A stretch of DNA of 64,000 nucleotides from an uncultured Chlamydia sp. (GTDB lineage: Bacteria > Chlamydiota > Chlamydiia > Chlamydiales > Simkaniaceae), in contig CAMGYI010000001.1 of NCBI GenBank assembly GCA_946127115.1, positions 1,173,288 to 1,237,287 on the forward strand. Reading direction: 5' to 3'. This document shows positions 1 to 8,843 of this stretch, piece by piece. A program made the translations under genes and the position numbers. The stretch's first letter is position 1. Each line of letters opens with the position of its first letter. The notes under the pieces were generated by a model. That model saw nothing but the letters and a program-made list of their open reading frames with translations, made no database searches and was not told the origin of the DNA.

Positions 1-2
1 AT

Positions 3-449
3 GATGATGAAAAATTAAAATACATGAGGCGTTGTCATCATTTATGTGGAATTGAAAAAATATTATCCGAAGAAAAATTAACAAATGAATATAGCTTTTC
101 TTATTCTATTAGAAATAATGTCGGTGCACATGGGAGAGGGTTTTATGCTACCATGTGTTGCGGAGACAGAAACCCAGAGAGTGGTATTATTTATGTGGCA
201 TTCAATGAAAAAACCCGTGTAATCTACCATGCTATGTTTGAAGCTTTTTCCTCGGATAAAAATCAAATCCCCATTCTTAATCAGATACAAAGTGGGATAC
301 AGCGGTGCCCTGAGCTCGAAAAAGAAGATACTTGTTCTGACTGGGAAATTAATAAAAGGACGCTTTTTGATTGTGATGATAATAAAATCATTATGAAAAT
401 AGGTAAGAAACCAAAAAATCGTGTCACCTTTGTTTTTGAACCTGTATAA
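3..449 (+). CDS. Hypothetical protein, probably 5'-truncated by the window edge
   Basis: I do not recognise this protein. An ATG lies at position 24, but the same frame is open back to base 3 with no stop, so the gene probably begins outside the window. The visible part is about 148 residues, soluble and mixed in charge, with no signal peptide or membrane segment. It has several cysteines, including a Cys-Cys pair in 'ATMCCGD'. It ends at a TAA at 447-449 and is followed by a 0.55 kb gap without clear genes. No close neighbour hints at its role. Confidence 0.5.
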   Translation, partial: DDEKLKYMRRCHHLCGIEKILSEEKLTNEYSFSYSIRNNVGAHGRGFYATMCCGDRNPESGIIYVAFNEKTRVIYHAMFEAFSSDKNQIPILNQIQSGIQRCPELEKEDTCSDWEINKRTLFDCDDNKIIMKIGKKPKNRVTFVFEPV

Positions 450-1005
450 GGTAATCCCCTGAGTTTTGAGTTGATCAGAGTGAAAATCAAGTAGATAAAC
501 AAATAATGCAGATCAATATATCTGGGCACTGGTAGATTCACGGGGTAGGGTAAGATCTATAAGATCAAAGAAAACCATGTGCTCTCTTCTACTCCTCTAG
601 TTTATTCGAATCCTAACAAAGCACTTTGAGTGTAATTTCTTGTGCTATCCATCCTACTAGATTGTGCCGGGGTCTTTCCGTAAAAGAAGTGAAGGCGAAT
701 CCGCTTATAGACAGCGCACTGAGCACCTAAAGCTCTATCTAATCCCTAAGCGTTCTGTAGGACCTTCTTTTTGAAGAAAATCTATTCCACGGAATAAAAG
801 GTTGCGGAATGTGGGGGCTTAAAGTCGTTTCTCATTCCATTGCTTGCCATACTCCACTACCAGTGTAATCTTCTCTTTGTGCCTTAAATGCGAGGGTGTT
901 CAACTAAGGTGCATCCCATTCAACGTTCAAAAGTGACGAATAGGGTTTGCGCTTGCGTGATGATGTGAAATTTTGTATAGTGCTCTTTTTTGACTTAAAT
1001 GATGG
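450..1005. other. Intergenic stretch, no gene recognised
   Basis: This stretch of 556 bases has no credible reading frame. Translating the minus strand gives short open pieces interrupted by stops (for example 'VVEYGKQWNEKRL' in the 800-870 area). These could be a decayed gene, but I could not match them to a family. The last 50 bases hold a promoter-like sequence for the glycan operon. Confidence 0.4.
953..981 (+). promoter_or_regulatory. Candidate sigma-66/sigma-70 promoter of the glycan operon
   Basis: TTGCGT (953-958) and TATAGT (976-981) are spaced by 17 bases and lie 25 bases upstream of the first ATG of the operon. Both hexamers are close to the sigma-70 consensus, which chlamydial sigma-66 also uses. 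No other promoter-like sequence is obvious in the packed genes that follow, so this is the best candidate for driving them. Found by eye. Confidence 0.4.
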
Positions 1006-2013
1006 ATGTGTGACATGCGTGTATTTATTCCAGGTGGAGCAGGCTACGTTGGATCGCTTCTTGTTCCAGCGTTATTGAGTGCTAGTTATGAAGTGACAGT
1101 TTATGATCTTTTCCTTTATGGGAAAAACGTCTTTGATAGCGTCAGAAATCACCCTAAACTCAAACTTATTAAGGGTGATATTCGCAACCTTAAAGAAATG
1201 GAAGCTGCTTTAAATGAAGAAGCCTGTGATTTTGTCATTCACCTTGCCTGCATTTCAAATGACCCTAGCTTTGAACTCAATCCAGACCTTGGGAAGTCAA
1301 TCAACCTTGATCCTTTTGAGCCATTCGTTCAAATAGCAAAAAAAGGGGGAATCAAGCGGTTTATATATGCTTCATCATCTTCAGTCTATGGCGTTAAAGC
1401 TGTTCCTAATGTCACAGAAGACATGGAACTCAAGCCTCTAACCGATTACTCGAAATTTAAAGCAGCCTGCGAAAAAATTCTTCTAAACTATCAAGATGAA
1501 AACTTTACATGTTGCGTGCTCAGACCCGCTACTGTCTGTGGGTATGCTCCCCGCCAACGCCTTGACGTTGTCGTCAACATTCTGACAAACCTGGCTTTTA
1601 ATACTGGAAGGATCAAGGTTATGGGAGGAGATCAGCTTCGCCCCAATATTCATGTACGCGATATGGTACGTGCTTATTTGCATGTTTTGGAAGCGCCAAC
1701 GGAAAAAATCCAAGGAGAAACTTTCAATGTAGGATACCATAATCACTCGGTGCAGGAACTCGGAAATATCGTCCAATCTACTGTTGGGAAGAAAAGATCG
1801 GTCGATCTTGAGAAGGTTCCGACCGATGATAATCGCTCTTACCATGTATCCTCTCAAAAGATTGCTGACAGACTCGGCTTTACACCAAACTATTCCATCC
1901 AAGATGCTGTTGACAGCCTTGTTGAGGCTTTTGAGGATGGAAAACTCCCTAACTCTCTGGATGATAAGCGATACTTTAATATCAAAACAATGAAGGCAGT
2001 CAATCTCCAATGA
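1006..2013 (+). CDS. NAD-dependent sugar epimerase/dehydratase (extended SDR)
   Basis: Extended short-chain dehydrogenase of 335 residues that probably modifies a nucleotide-activated sugar in the cytoplasm. Near the N-terminus it has the nucleotide-binding GGAGYVGS motif. Mid-protein it has a Ser-rich 'ASSSSVYG' and the catalytic Tyr-x-x-x-Lys as 'YSKFK'. The family includes UDP-glucose 4-epimerases and dTDP-glucose dehydratases; the exact substrate cannot be read from sequence. A second ATG at 1015 would remove only three residues, and neither start has a strong ribosome binding site. The stop overlaps the next ATG (ATGA), so it is translationally coupled to the second epimerase. It is the first gene of the glycan operon. 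Confidence 0.85.
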   Translation: MCDMRVFIPGGAGYVGSLLVPALLSASYEVTVYDLFLYGKNVFDSVRNHPKLKLIKGDIRNLKEMEAALNEEACDFVIHLACISNDPSFELNPDLGKSINLDPFEPFVQIAKKGGIKRFIYASSSSVYGVKAVPNVTEDMELKPLTDYSKFKAACEKILLNYQDENFTCCVLRPATVCGYAPRQRLDVVVNILTNLAFNTGRIKVMGGDQLRPNIHVRDMVRAYLHVLEAPTEKIQGETFNVGYHNHSVQELGNIVQSTVGKKRSVDLEKVPTDDNRSYHVSSQKIADRLGFTPNYSIQDAVDSLVEAFEDGKLPNSLDDKRYFNIKTMKAVNLQ

Positions 2014-2993
2014 AAGCACTTGTAACAGGTGGCGCTGGATTTATTGGCAGTCACCTCACACAACTTCTACTAGAAAATGGCCATGAAGTCATTGTATTAG
2101 ATAACCTCCGTTCAGGGAGACTCTCAAACTTTGATGAGTTTAAGGACAGTCCCAACCTCAGGTTTGTTGAAGCAGACATCCGCTCAACAAATGCAATCCT
2201 CCCTTATTTTGAGGGTGTCGACTGGGTATTTCATTTGGCAGCCTTGGCTGATGTCGTTCCTTCGATCGAGGCTCCGCGTGATTATTTCGAAGTGAATGTG
2301 GATGGGACTTTTAATGTTCTTGAATGTTCAAAAAAAGCAGGCGTAAAACGATTTCTCTACACCGCTTCATCATCATGTTATGGCATTCCAGAAAACTATC
2401 CCACTTCAGAAGATGCACCCGTTCAGCCTCAATATCCTTACGCACTGACTAAATTTTTGGGTGAAGAATTGGTCATGCATTGGGAGCAAGTTTATAAAAT
2501 GCCATGCCTTTCGTTGCGCCTCTTCAACGTTTATGGCCCCCGCGCTCGAACCACAGGAACCTATGGAGCTGTTTTTGGAGTTTTTCTCACACAAAAACTC
2601 AACAACAAACCGATGACTGTCGTCGGAGATGGATCACAAACTCGCGACTTTACCTTTGTTAAAGACGTTGCACGTGCTTTTCTTGCTGCTGCAGGCTCAT
2701 CTGTCAGCGGAGAAATCTTCAATGTTGGTAGTGGAAGCCATTATTCCGTGAATCGCATTGTAGAACTTCTTTGCGGAGACTCCGTCAATATCCCCAAGCG
2801 CCCTGGAGAACCTGAGTGTACTTTTGCCGACACAACAAAAATAGAAGAGATGCTGCGATTCAAAACCGAAACTCCATTTGAAGAGGGGGTAAAACAGCTC
2901 CTCGAAAAAATCGAAGATTTTCGCGAAGCTCCACTATGGGATCCAAATAACATTGCAGATGCAACAAAAATCTGGTTTCAATACCTCTCGTAA
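2010..2993 (+). CDS. UDP-glucose/UDP-GlcNAc 4-epimerase-like SDR protein
   Basis: Second extended SDR of 327 residues. It has GGAGFIGS at residues 7-14, 'YTASSSCYG' and the catalytic 'YALTK' (Tyr-x-x-x-Lys). The 'RLFNVYGPR' block that follows is typical of the GalE/WbpP group of 4-epimerases acting on UDP-hexoses or UDP-N-acetylhexosamines. It overlaps the previous gene by four bases, and 11 bases separate it from gmhA. It probably supplies an epimerised sugar nucleotide for the same glycan. Substrate choice between UDP-Glc, UDP-GlcNAc and a uronic acid is open. Confidence 0.85.
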   Translation: MKALVTGGAGFIGSHLTQLLLENGHEVIVLDNLRSGRLSNFDEFKDSPNLRFVEADIRSTNAILPYFEGVDWVFHLAALADVVPSIEAPRDYFEVNVDGTFNVLECSKKAGVKRFLYTASSSCYGIPENYPTSEDAPVQPQYPYALTKFLGEELVMHWEQVYKMPCLSLRLFNVYGPRARTTGTYGAVFGVFLTQKLNNKPMTVVGDGSQTRDFTFVKDVARAFLAAAGSSVSGEIFNVGSGSHYSVNRIVELLCGDSVNIPKRPGEPECTFADTTKIEEMLRFKTETPFEEGVKQLLEKIEDFREAPLWDPNNIADATKIWFQYLS

Positions 2994-3004
2994 AAGGAGC
3001 AGTC

Positions 3005-3604
3005 ATGTTTTCAAAACGATTTAGTGAGCTTAATAATGTTGTCAGTAAATGTAAATTTTCGTCTTCCGACAAAGCTTTAAATGAGAAGCAGTCTCTTCAA
3101 ATTTTTCACGCTTTTTTGATACAAGCTCAAGAAAAGGATGGAACAGTTTTTGTCATTGGGAATGGCGGAAGTGCAGGAATTGCTTCTCACTTTGCCATTG
3201 ATCTTCTAAACGCGTTGCAAATCCCTGCACAAACCCTTTACGACTCCAATGTAATGACTTGCATTTCTAATGATTTTGGATACGAGCAAGTTTTTTCTCG
3301 ACCCCTCAATTTATTACTAAGGCCAAATGACCTTTTAGTATGTATTAGTAGTTCTGGGAATTCACAAAACATCTTAAACGGAACAGCTACTGCCAAATCA
3401 AAGGGTATTCCGATCGTCACTCTTAGCGGATTTGAGCCTCACAATCCATTAAGAGCGCAAGGCAACCTTAATTTTTACCTACCGATTATCGACTATGGCC
3501 TTGTTGAAATGGGACACTTTTTTCTATTGCACACAATCATTGATTCATGGAACTTTAAACTCACCCCAAATGAAGCACCCACGCAATTAAGCCATGCAAA
3601 ATAA
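3005..3604 (+). CDS. gmhA: Phosphoheptose isomerase-like SIS protein (GmhA family)
   Basis: SIS-domain sugar isomerase of 199 residues, close to the usual GmhA length of about 190-200. GmhA converts sedoheptulose 7-phosphate to D-glycero-D-manno-heptose 7-phosphate, the first step of nucleotide-heptose synthesis. Visible family features are 'GNGGSAGIASH' for phosphate binding, 'SSSGNSQN' and 'VEMGHFFLLH' near the C-terminus. The start has a good Shine-Dalgarno sequence (AAGGAG about 7 bases upstream). Its 3' end overlaps the HldE-like gene by 11 bases. That pairing supports heptose rather than another ketose as substrate, although related isomerases act on other sugar phosphates. Confidence 0.8.
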   Translation: MFSKRFSELNNVVSKCKFSSSDKALNEKQSLQIFHAFLIQAQEKDGTVFVIGNGGSAGIASHFAIDLLNALQIPAQTLYDSNVMTCISNDFGYEQVFSRPLNLLLRPNDLLVCISSSGNSQNILNGTATAKSKGIPIVTLSGFEPHNPLRAQGNLNFYLPIIDYGLVEMGHFFLLHTIIDSWNFKLTPNEAPTQLSHAK

Positions 3605-5120
3605 AATAAAAACATTTGAAGAACTCGGAAAACTCCTTGAGGCAGAAAAAAAGGAAGGGGAAAAAATTGTCCATTGCCATGGGGTTTTTGATCTGCTTCA
3701 CCCTGGACATATTCGCCACTTCAAAGAGGCTAAAAAGCAAGGAACAAAACTTGTTGTTTCTATCACACCTGACCGATTCGTCAATAAAGGACCTGATCGT
3801 CCCGCTTTTAATGAAGCGCTCCGAGCGGAGACTTTGGCATCATTAAACTGCGTTGATTATGTCGTTCTCAATGACAGCCCTGATGCAGTGAGTTGCATCA
3901 AGAAAATCAAACCGAATATTTACGTAAAAGGGAAAGAGTATGCTAACCATGCCGATGATGTGACCGGAAAAATTGCCGATGAGGTGCACGCTGTGCACGC
4001 TGAACATGGTTCCGTTTTCTACACTGACGACATCGTCTTTAGTTCTTCTTCTCTTCTCAACCGCTACTGCGAAAATACCACCCCTGAGCTCCGTGGATTT
4101 CTTGCAGAGATAAAAGAGCAATACACCATTAATGACCTGCTTAACAAAGTAGAGCAGCTCAAGGATCTACGTGTTCTAGTTGTGGGGGACGCCATCATTG
4201 ATGAGTATCAGTTTGCCTACCCGATGGGACAATCAGGGAAAGGCCTCCATATGGTCGCACGCTGTGGTCAAAATGAACGCTACCTTGGTGGTTCACTAAT
4301 TATTGCAAATCACATTGCTCAGTTTTCTAATCATGTCACTCTCCTGACCTCACTTGGTGCAAAGTGTTCCCATCTTTCACTTATTGATGATCTCCTGGAT
4401 TCAAAAATTCAAAAAGAATTCGTAACGCAATCTAAACATTCAACTCTAACTAAAAAACGATACGTTCTCCAAGATGGCAACCGCCTATCCAAGCTTTTTG
4501 AAACCTATTCGACAGACGGTCCCCTTCTCACAGAAGCGGAAACAGACCATGTCATTACCTACCTAGGTGACCACACTAAAGACTTTGATCTCATTTTAGT
4601 TTGCGACTTTGGAAATGGTTTTACCAATCCACTGATTGTCGATGCCCTTTCTGCACTTCCAAACTTTTTAGCTGTTAATACCCAGACAAATAGTGGAAAT
4701 CGAGGGTTCAATGTCGTAACTCATTACCGCCGCGCCGATATGATTTCCCTTAATGAGCCAGAGCTCCGTCTTTCGGCCCATGACAGATACAGTTCAATGG
4801 AGGGTATTTCTGCTGATATTTCTAAGGTGCTTCAGTGCCGCAATATTTGCATTACCCAAGGAGTCGATGGAGTCTTCTGCTCTTCTGAAGAAGAACGCGA
4901 TATTAGAGTCCCCGCCCTTGTCTCGAACGCTATTGATCGAGTAGGAGCTGGTGATAGCTTTTTCTCCTTGGCCGCTATGTGTGCTGCAAAGAAGTACCCC
5001 ATATCACTTGCTGGTTTCTTTGGCTCGATTGCATCTGCTCTCAACGTACAAATTATTGGTAACAAAGAACCGATCAAAAAAATTCCCTTTAACAAATTCC
5101 TGACGAGGCTACTCAAGTGA
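3594..5120 (+). CDS. HldE-like bifunctional sugar nucleotidyltransferase/kinase with swapped domain order
   Basis: Two-domain protein of 508 residues. Residues about 1-150 form a cytidylyltransferase-like domain with H-G-V-F-D at 29-33 and 'LLHPGH' at 34-39, the nucleotide-binding motif of the family. Residues about 190-508 form a PfkB/ribokinase-type domain ('VVGDAIIDEY' near its start, catalytic GAGD at 451-454). Known HldE proteins phosphorylate heptose 7-phosphate and add the nucleotide, but have the kinase first and the transferase second; here the order is reversed. The kinase half looks diverged in the middle. It is coupled to gmhA (11-base overlap) and to the E1-alpha gene (GTGA overlap). 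Likely product: an activated heptose or related sugar. Confidence 0.75.
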   Translation: MQNKIKTFEELGKLLEAEKKEGEKIVHCHGVFDLLHPGHIRHFKEAKKQGTKLVVSITPDRFVNKGPDRPAFNEALRAETLASLNCVDYVVLNDSPDAVSCIKKIKPNIYVKGKEYANHADDVTGKIADEVHAVHAEHGSVFYTDDIVFSSSSLLNRYCENTTPELRGFLAEIKEQYTINDLLNKVEQLKDLRVLVVGDAIIDEYQFAYPMGQSGKGLHMVARCGQNERYLGGSLIIANHIAQFSNHVTLLTSLGAKCSHLSLIDDLLDSKIQKEFVTQSKHSTLTKKRYVLQDGNRLSKLFETYSTDGPLLTEAETDHVITYLGDHTKDFDLILVCDFGNGFTNPLIVDALSALPNFLAVNTQTNSGNRGFNVVTHYRRADMISLNEPELRLSAHDRYSSMEGISADISKVLQCRNICITQGVDGVFCSSEEERDIRVPALVSNAIDRVGAGDSFFSLAAMCAAKKYPISLAGFFGSIASALNVQIIGNKEPIKKIPFNKFLTRLLK

Positions 5121-6076
5121 ACAAAGCAGATCTATTTTATAAAATGCTCCGCATCCGAATGATTGAAGAAAACATTGCTAATCGTTATTCTGAGCAAAAA
5201 ATGCGCTGCCCAACTCACCTCAGCATTGGACAAGAAGCAATTGCTGTTGGAGTTTCAGAAGCCCTCAATAGTGATGATCTCGTAATGAGTAATCATCGTG
5301 CCCATGCCCATTACCTCGCAAAAGGTGGTGATCTTAAAACGATGATCGCTGAAATTCACGGCAAGAAAACGGGCTGCTCTTTAGGGCGTGGAGGATCCAT
5401 GCACCTTGTAGATCAATCTGTTGGCATGATGGGCTCTACTCCCATTGTAGCAAATAGCATTCCCGTTGCCACAGGGCTCGCTTTTACCTCCTTTCTTCAA
5501 GAAGATAAAAAAATAACGGTTTCCTACTTTGGGGAAGGAGCCACTGAAGAGGGAGTCTTTGGTGAGTGTCTCAACTTTGCTGCTCTAAAAAACCTTCCCA
5601 TGCTCTATGTCTGCGAAGACAACCTCTATTCTGTTTACTCCCCAATTGATGTCAGACAGCCAGAGACCCGCAACTTATGCAAAATCGCTGAAGCACACGG
5701 GATATTTGCAAAGGAGGGAGACGGAAACAACGTTGAAGAAAGTCACTCTATCGCAAAAGAGGCGATCGACTCGATCCGCAACGGAAATGGCCCTGCTTTT
5801 ATCAAGCTTAATACATATCGCTACCGAGAGCACTGCGGTCCTGACTACGATACCGGTCTTGGTTATCGTACACATGATGAGTTTAATTTCTGGTTAGAGA
5901 AATGTCCGGTTGCAAACTACCAAAGCAAACTCATTAGAGAAAATGTTATTGCTGAAAAAGATATTAATTCTATGAAAGAAACCCTCCAGAGAGAAATCGA
6001 TGAGGCTTTTGCCTTTGCAAAAGAAAGCCCCCTCCCAGAATTTGACCTAGACTATGAACTGACGTACGCGGAGTAG
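5117..6076 (+). CDS. Thiamine-diphosphate-dependent dehydrogenase E1 alpha-like subunit
   Basis: This 319-residue protein resembles the alpha subunit of pyruvate, branched-chain 2-oxoacid and acetoin dehydrogenases. 'GRGGSMHL' and the cofactor-binding stretch starting 'GEGATEEG' and ending 'CEDNLYS' match the TPP/Mg motif. The second residue of the motif is Glu rather than the usual Asp, as in branched-chain E1. The start is GTG inside GTGA, overlapping the previous stop. The beta subunit follows after 4 bases. No E2 or E3 gene lies in the window, so the pair may not feed a normal dehydrogenase complex. In a glycan operon it may instead move a two-carbon unit onto a sugar (inference). Confidence 0.8.
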   Translation: MNKADLFYKMLRIRMIEENIANRYSEQKMRCPTHLSIGQEAIAVGVSEALNSDDLVMSNHRAHAHYLAKGGDLKTMIAEIHGKKTGCSLGRGGSMHLVDQSVGMMGSTPIVANSIPVATGLAFTSFLQEDKKITVSYFGEGATEEGVFGECLNFAALKNLPMLYVCEDNLYSVYSPIDVRQPETRNLCKIAEAHGIFAKEGDGNNVEESHSIAKEAIDSIRNGNGPAFIKLNTYRYREHCGPDYDTGLGYRTHDEFNFWLEKCPVANYQSKLIRENVIAEKDINSMKETLQREIDEAFAFAKESPLPEFDLDYELTYAE

Positions 6077-6080
6077 TCCC

Positions 6081-7154
6081 ATGACAAGAGATATTAAATT
6101 TAATCAAGCTATCTTAGAGGGGACCTCCCAGTTGCTTGAATCCGACCCATCTGTTTACCTCATGGGGTTGGGTGTTCCTGATCCTAAGGGAACATTTGGG
6201 ACAACTATCGGGCTCCAAGAGAAATTTGGTTCCAATCGTGTAATGGATATGCCAACATCTGAAAACACGATGACCGGTGTTGCTATTGGTTGCGCCATTC
6301 GAGGAATGCGCCCCATTATGACTCACCAACGCGTTGACTTTTTCCTTCTGGCTCTTGACCAGTTGATCAATAATGCTGCTAAATGGCACTACATGTTCGG
6401 TGACAAGATGACTGCACCAATTGTCATCCGTCTTGTAATGGGACGCGGATGGGGACAAGGCCCTCAACACTCACAATCATTACAAAGTTTATTCGCCCAT
6501 ATTCCAGGTCTCAAAGTCGTCATGCCCTCCACCCCTTATGATGCGAAAGGACTCTTAATCTCTGCTGTTAAGGACAATAACCCCGTTGTCTTTCTTGAAC
6601 ATCGATGGCTTCACAGTACTCATGGTGATGTCCCTGAAGAAATGTATGAAGTTCCTATTGGGAAAGCGCATGTCGTTCAAGAAGGATCTGACATCACTAT
6701 CGCCGCCACATCGCATATGGTTTTAGAAACCCGTAAAGCCGTCGAAATATTAGAAAAGGAAGGGGTAAGTGTCGAACTCATAGACCTTCGAAGTGTCAAG
6801 CCGTTTGACAGAGAAACCCTCATCAAGTCAGTACGAAAAACCGGCCGTCTTCTTGTTGCAGACCCCGATTGGAAAAGCTGCGGTTTCGCTGCCGAAGTTA
6901 TCGCATCAATTGCCGAAGAAGCCTTCAACGATTTAAAAGCGCCCCCCACACGAGTCACCTATCCCGACCGCCATAGTCCCACTAGCTGGGCTCTTGCAAA
7001 CCACTACTATCCGTCCCACCGCGACATTGCGATGGAAACGTTTAAGATGATGCGATTTCCTTCCAAAGCGCAATCGCTTCTCCAAGAATTACTCGAATAC
7101 CGAAGTGCAGGCCCGCTTGACGTCCCTGATGCTTCTTTTACTGGCCCTTTTTAG
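6081..7154 (+). CDS. Thiamine-diphosphate-dependent dehydrogenase E1 beta-like subunit
   Basis: Transketolase-type beta subunit of 357 residues, the partner of the alpha gene just upstream. It shows the active-site region 'DMPTSENTMTG', the 'QSLQSLFAHIPG' stretch and the C-terminal transketolase domain with 'SVKPFDRETL', all in normal order. Family members form an alpha2beta2 heterotetramer that decarboxylates a 2-oxo acid and passes on the activated aldehyde. The protein is about 25 residues longer than the common 325-335 form because of a C-terminal tail. It belongs to the same transcript as the sugar genes on both sides. Confidence 0.8.
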   Translation: MTRDIKFNQAILEGTSQLLESDPSVYLMGLGVPDPKGTFGTTIGLQEKFGSNRVMDMPTSENTMTGVAIGCAIRGMRPIMTHQRVDFFLLALDQLINNAAKWHYMFGDKMTAPIVIRLVMGRGWGQGPQHSQSLQSLFAHIPGLKVVMPSTPYDAKGLLISAVKDNNPVVFLEHRWLHSTHGDVPEEMYEVPIGKAHVVQEGSDITIAATSHMVLETRKAVEILEKEGVSVELIDLRSVKPFDRETLIKSVRKTGRLLVADPDWKSCGFAAEVIASIAEEAFNDLKAPPTRVTYPDRHSPTSWALANHYYPSHRDIAMETFKMMRFPSKAQSLLQELLEYRSAGPLDVPDASFTGPF

Positions 7155-7164
7155 GAGACAAGAG

Positions 7165-8154
7165 ATGAAAAAAGTCCTCGTTATTGGTAGCAACTCATTT
7201 TCTGGAAGTGATTTTATCGACCTCCTTCTTGAAAAGGGAGAGTATGAAGTGACCGGCGTCAGCCGATCTCTTGAAAAAGATGCTCTCTTTCTTCCCTATC
7301 GCGCAAAAAATTCCCCTCACTTCACGTTTGAACAGATCGATCTGAATCAAGACCTTGACAAACTTGACCGCCTTCTAGAAGCATTTGAGCCCGAATATAT
7401 TGTTAACTTTGCAGCGCAAAGTGAAGTTGGACCGAGCTGGGAGAATCCTGACCATTGGTTTCAAACCAATGCAGTTGCCCTCACCTCACTTGCCAATCTT
7501 CTTAAAGATAAAAAATTTCTCAAGAAGTATGTCCACATTTCCTCCCCTGAAGTCTACGGCACCTGCGAAGGATTTATTGAGGAAGCTACTCCTCTAAACC
7601 CATCCACCCCTTACGCCGCCTCAAAAGCTGCAGGCGACATGTCCCTTTTTACATTTTATAAAAATTTCAACTTTCCTCTTGTGATGATCCGCGCTACAAA
7701 TGTTTACGGTGCACACCAACAACTCTTTAAAATCATCCCTCGCACCGCCATCTATCTCAAAAACAATAAGAAGATTGGCCTTCATGGGGGCGGTGTTGCC
7801 ATTAAATCCTATATCCATATTCGTGATGTCTCCAATGGTGAGCTCCTTGCCATGGAAAAAGGTAGAATCGGTGAGATCTACCACATCTCACCCGATCGAG
7901 GGGTCGCTGTTAAAGAGGTTGTCAAAACCATCTGCGACAAAATGGGTGTTTCTTTCGAAAACTCTACCGAGATTGCTCCCGAGCGCCTCGGTCAAGACAA
8001 GGCCTATACCATCGATTCTACTAAAATCCGTACTGAGCTTGGTTGGGAGCCTAAAATCTCCCTCGAGAATGGAATCAATCAAACTGTCAGTTGGGTCAAC
8101 TCCCACTTTAACTCCATCAATCAAAAACCACTTGAATATATCCACAAGGCATAA
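7165..8154 (+). CDS. dTDP-glucose 4,6-dehydratase-like SDR protein
   Basis: Extended SDR of 329 residues. The start at 7165 is chosen because AGGAG lies 8 bases upstream and the Rossmann strand 'KKVLVIGS' begins there; an upstream in-frame ATG at 7105 lies inside the E1-beta gene. It has 'SSPEVYG', catalytic 'YAASK' and 'RATNVYG', and near the C-terminus 'RLGQDKAYTID' and 'ELGWEPK'. These are hallmarks of RmlB/GDP-mannose dehydratase relatives. The glycine motif is unusual (GSNSFSGS instead of GxxGxxG), so cofactor binding may differ. Likely role: making a 4-keto-6-deoxy sugar nucleotide, which would suit a later reductase (11.5 kb) and C-branching or methyl transfer. Confidence 0.8.
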   Translation: MKKVLVIGSNSFSGSDFIDLLLEKGEYEVTGVSRSLEKDALFLPYRAKNSPHFTFEQIDLNQDLDKLDRLLEAFEPEYIVNFAAQSEVGPSWENPDHWFQTNAVALTSLANLLKDKKFLKKYVHISSPEVYGTCEGFIEEATPLNPSTPYAASKAAGDMSLFTFYKNFNFPLVMIRATNVYGAHQQLFKIIPRTAIYLKNNKKIGLHGGGVAIKSYIHIRDVSNGELLAMEKGRIGEIYHISPDRGVAVKEVVKTICDKMGVSFENSTEIAPERLGQDKAYTIDSTKIRTELGWEPKISLENGINQTVSWVNSHFNSINQKPLEYIHKA

Positions 8155-8161
8155 GGAAATC

Positions 8162-8821
8162 ATGGGACAAGAAATCGATCTTCTCATTAACTATCCAAAA
8201 ACGAAACGAAACGTCAAAGAAAGGGGTGCAACCAAAACTGGAGAAGACCGCTCAATAGCAAGACAGTTCGGCAAGGACTTCTTTGATGGTGACCGCCGCC
8301 ACGGTTATGGAGGATTTAGATACATGGAGCAATTCTGGACCCCTGTTGTACCCACATTCCAAAGCCAGTACAACCTCAGCGACAAAAGCTCTATTCTTGA
8401 TATTGGAGCCGCTAAAGGATTTATGCTTTACGATTTTAAGCGTCTTATTCCGAATATTACCGTTGCAGGATGCGATATCTCTGACTACGCTATCAAGAAA
8501 GCAATAGAGGAAGTCAAGCCGTTTCTTAAAACCGCCAATGCTATTGACCTCCCTTACAAAGATAATTCTTTCGATCTTGTTATCTCAATTAACACTGTTC
8601 ACAATCTCGAAAAGCCTGAGCTTACCCGTGCGCTCCAGGAAATTAAACGGGTTTCCCGGAAAAATAGTTTTATCACTGTCGATGCCTACCGCAATGAGAA
8701 AGAAAAAGAGCTCATGTATCATTGGAATCTTACCGCAAAAACGATCATGCACGTTGACGAATGGAAAGCCTTCTTCGAAAACGTTGGTTACACGGGAGAC
8801 TACTACTGGTTCATTCCATAA
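8162..8821 (+). CDS. SAM-dependent methyltransferase (class I)
   Basis: Class I methyltransferase of 219 residues. The SAM-binding motif is 'ILDIGAAKG', followed by 'VAGCDISDYA' (acidic ribose ligand) and 'LPYKDNSFDLVIS' (motif III region). The start at 8162 lies seven bases after the previous stop with AAGGAA just upstream; longer in-frame extensions overlap the dehydratase and are rejected. In this setting it most likely methylates a sugar (C- or O-methylation), but small-molecule methyltransferases of this class are too diverse to name the acceptor. Confidence 0.8.
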   Translation: MGQEIDLLINYPKTKRNVKERGATKTGEDRSIARQFGKDFFDGDRRHGYGGFRYMEQFWTPVVPTFQSQYNLSDKSSILDIGAAKGFMLYDFKRLIPNITVAGCDISDYAIKKAIEEVKPFLKTANAIDLPYKDNSFDLVISINTVHNLEKPELTRALQEIKRVSRKNSFITVDAYRNEKEKELMYHWNLTAKTIMHVDEWKAFFENVGYTGDYYWFIP

Positions 8822-8843
8822 ATGATTCAATTGGTAATTACAT

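Noticed and set aside
450..1005. Possible transposase remnant on the minus strand
   Set aside because: Short open pieces exist, but no residue pattern matched a transposase family I know, unlike the other remnants.
7700..8161. N-terminal extension of the methyltransferase at 8162
   Set aside because: It lies within the dehydratase gene in another frame; the ATG at 8162 has its own ribosome site.
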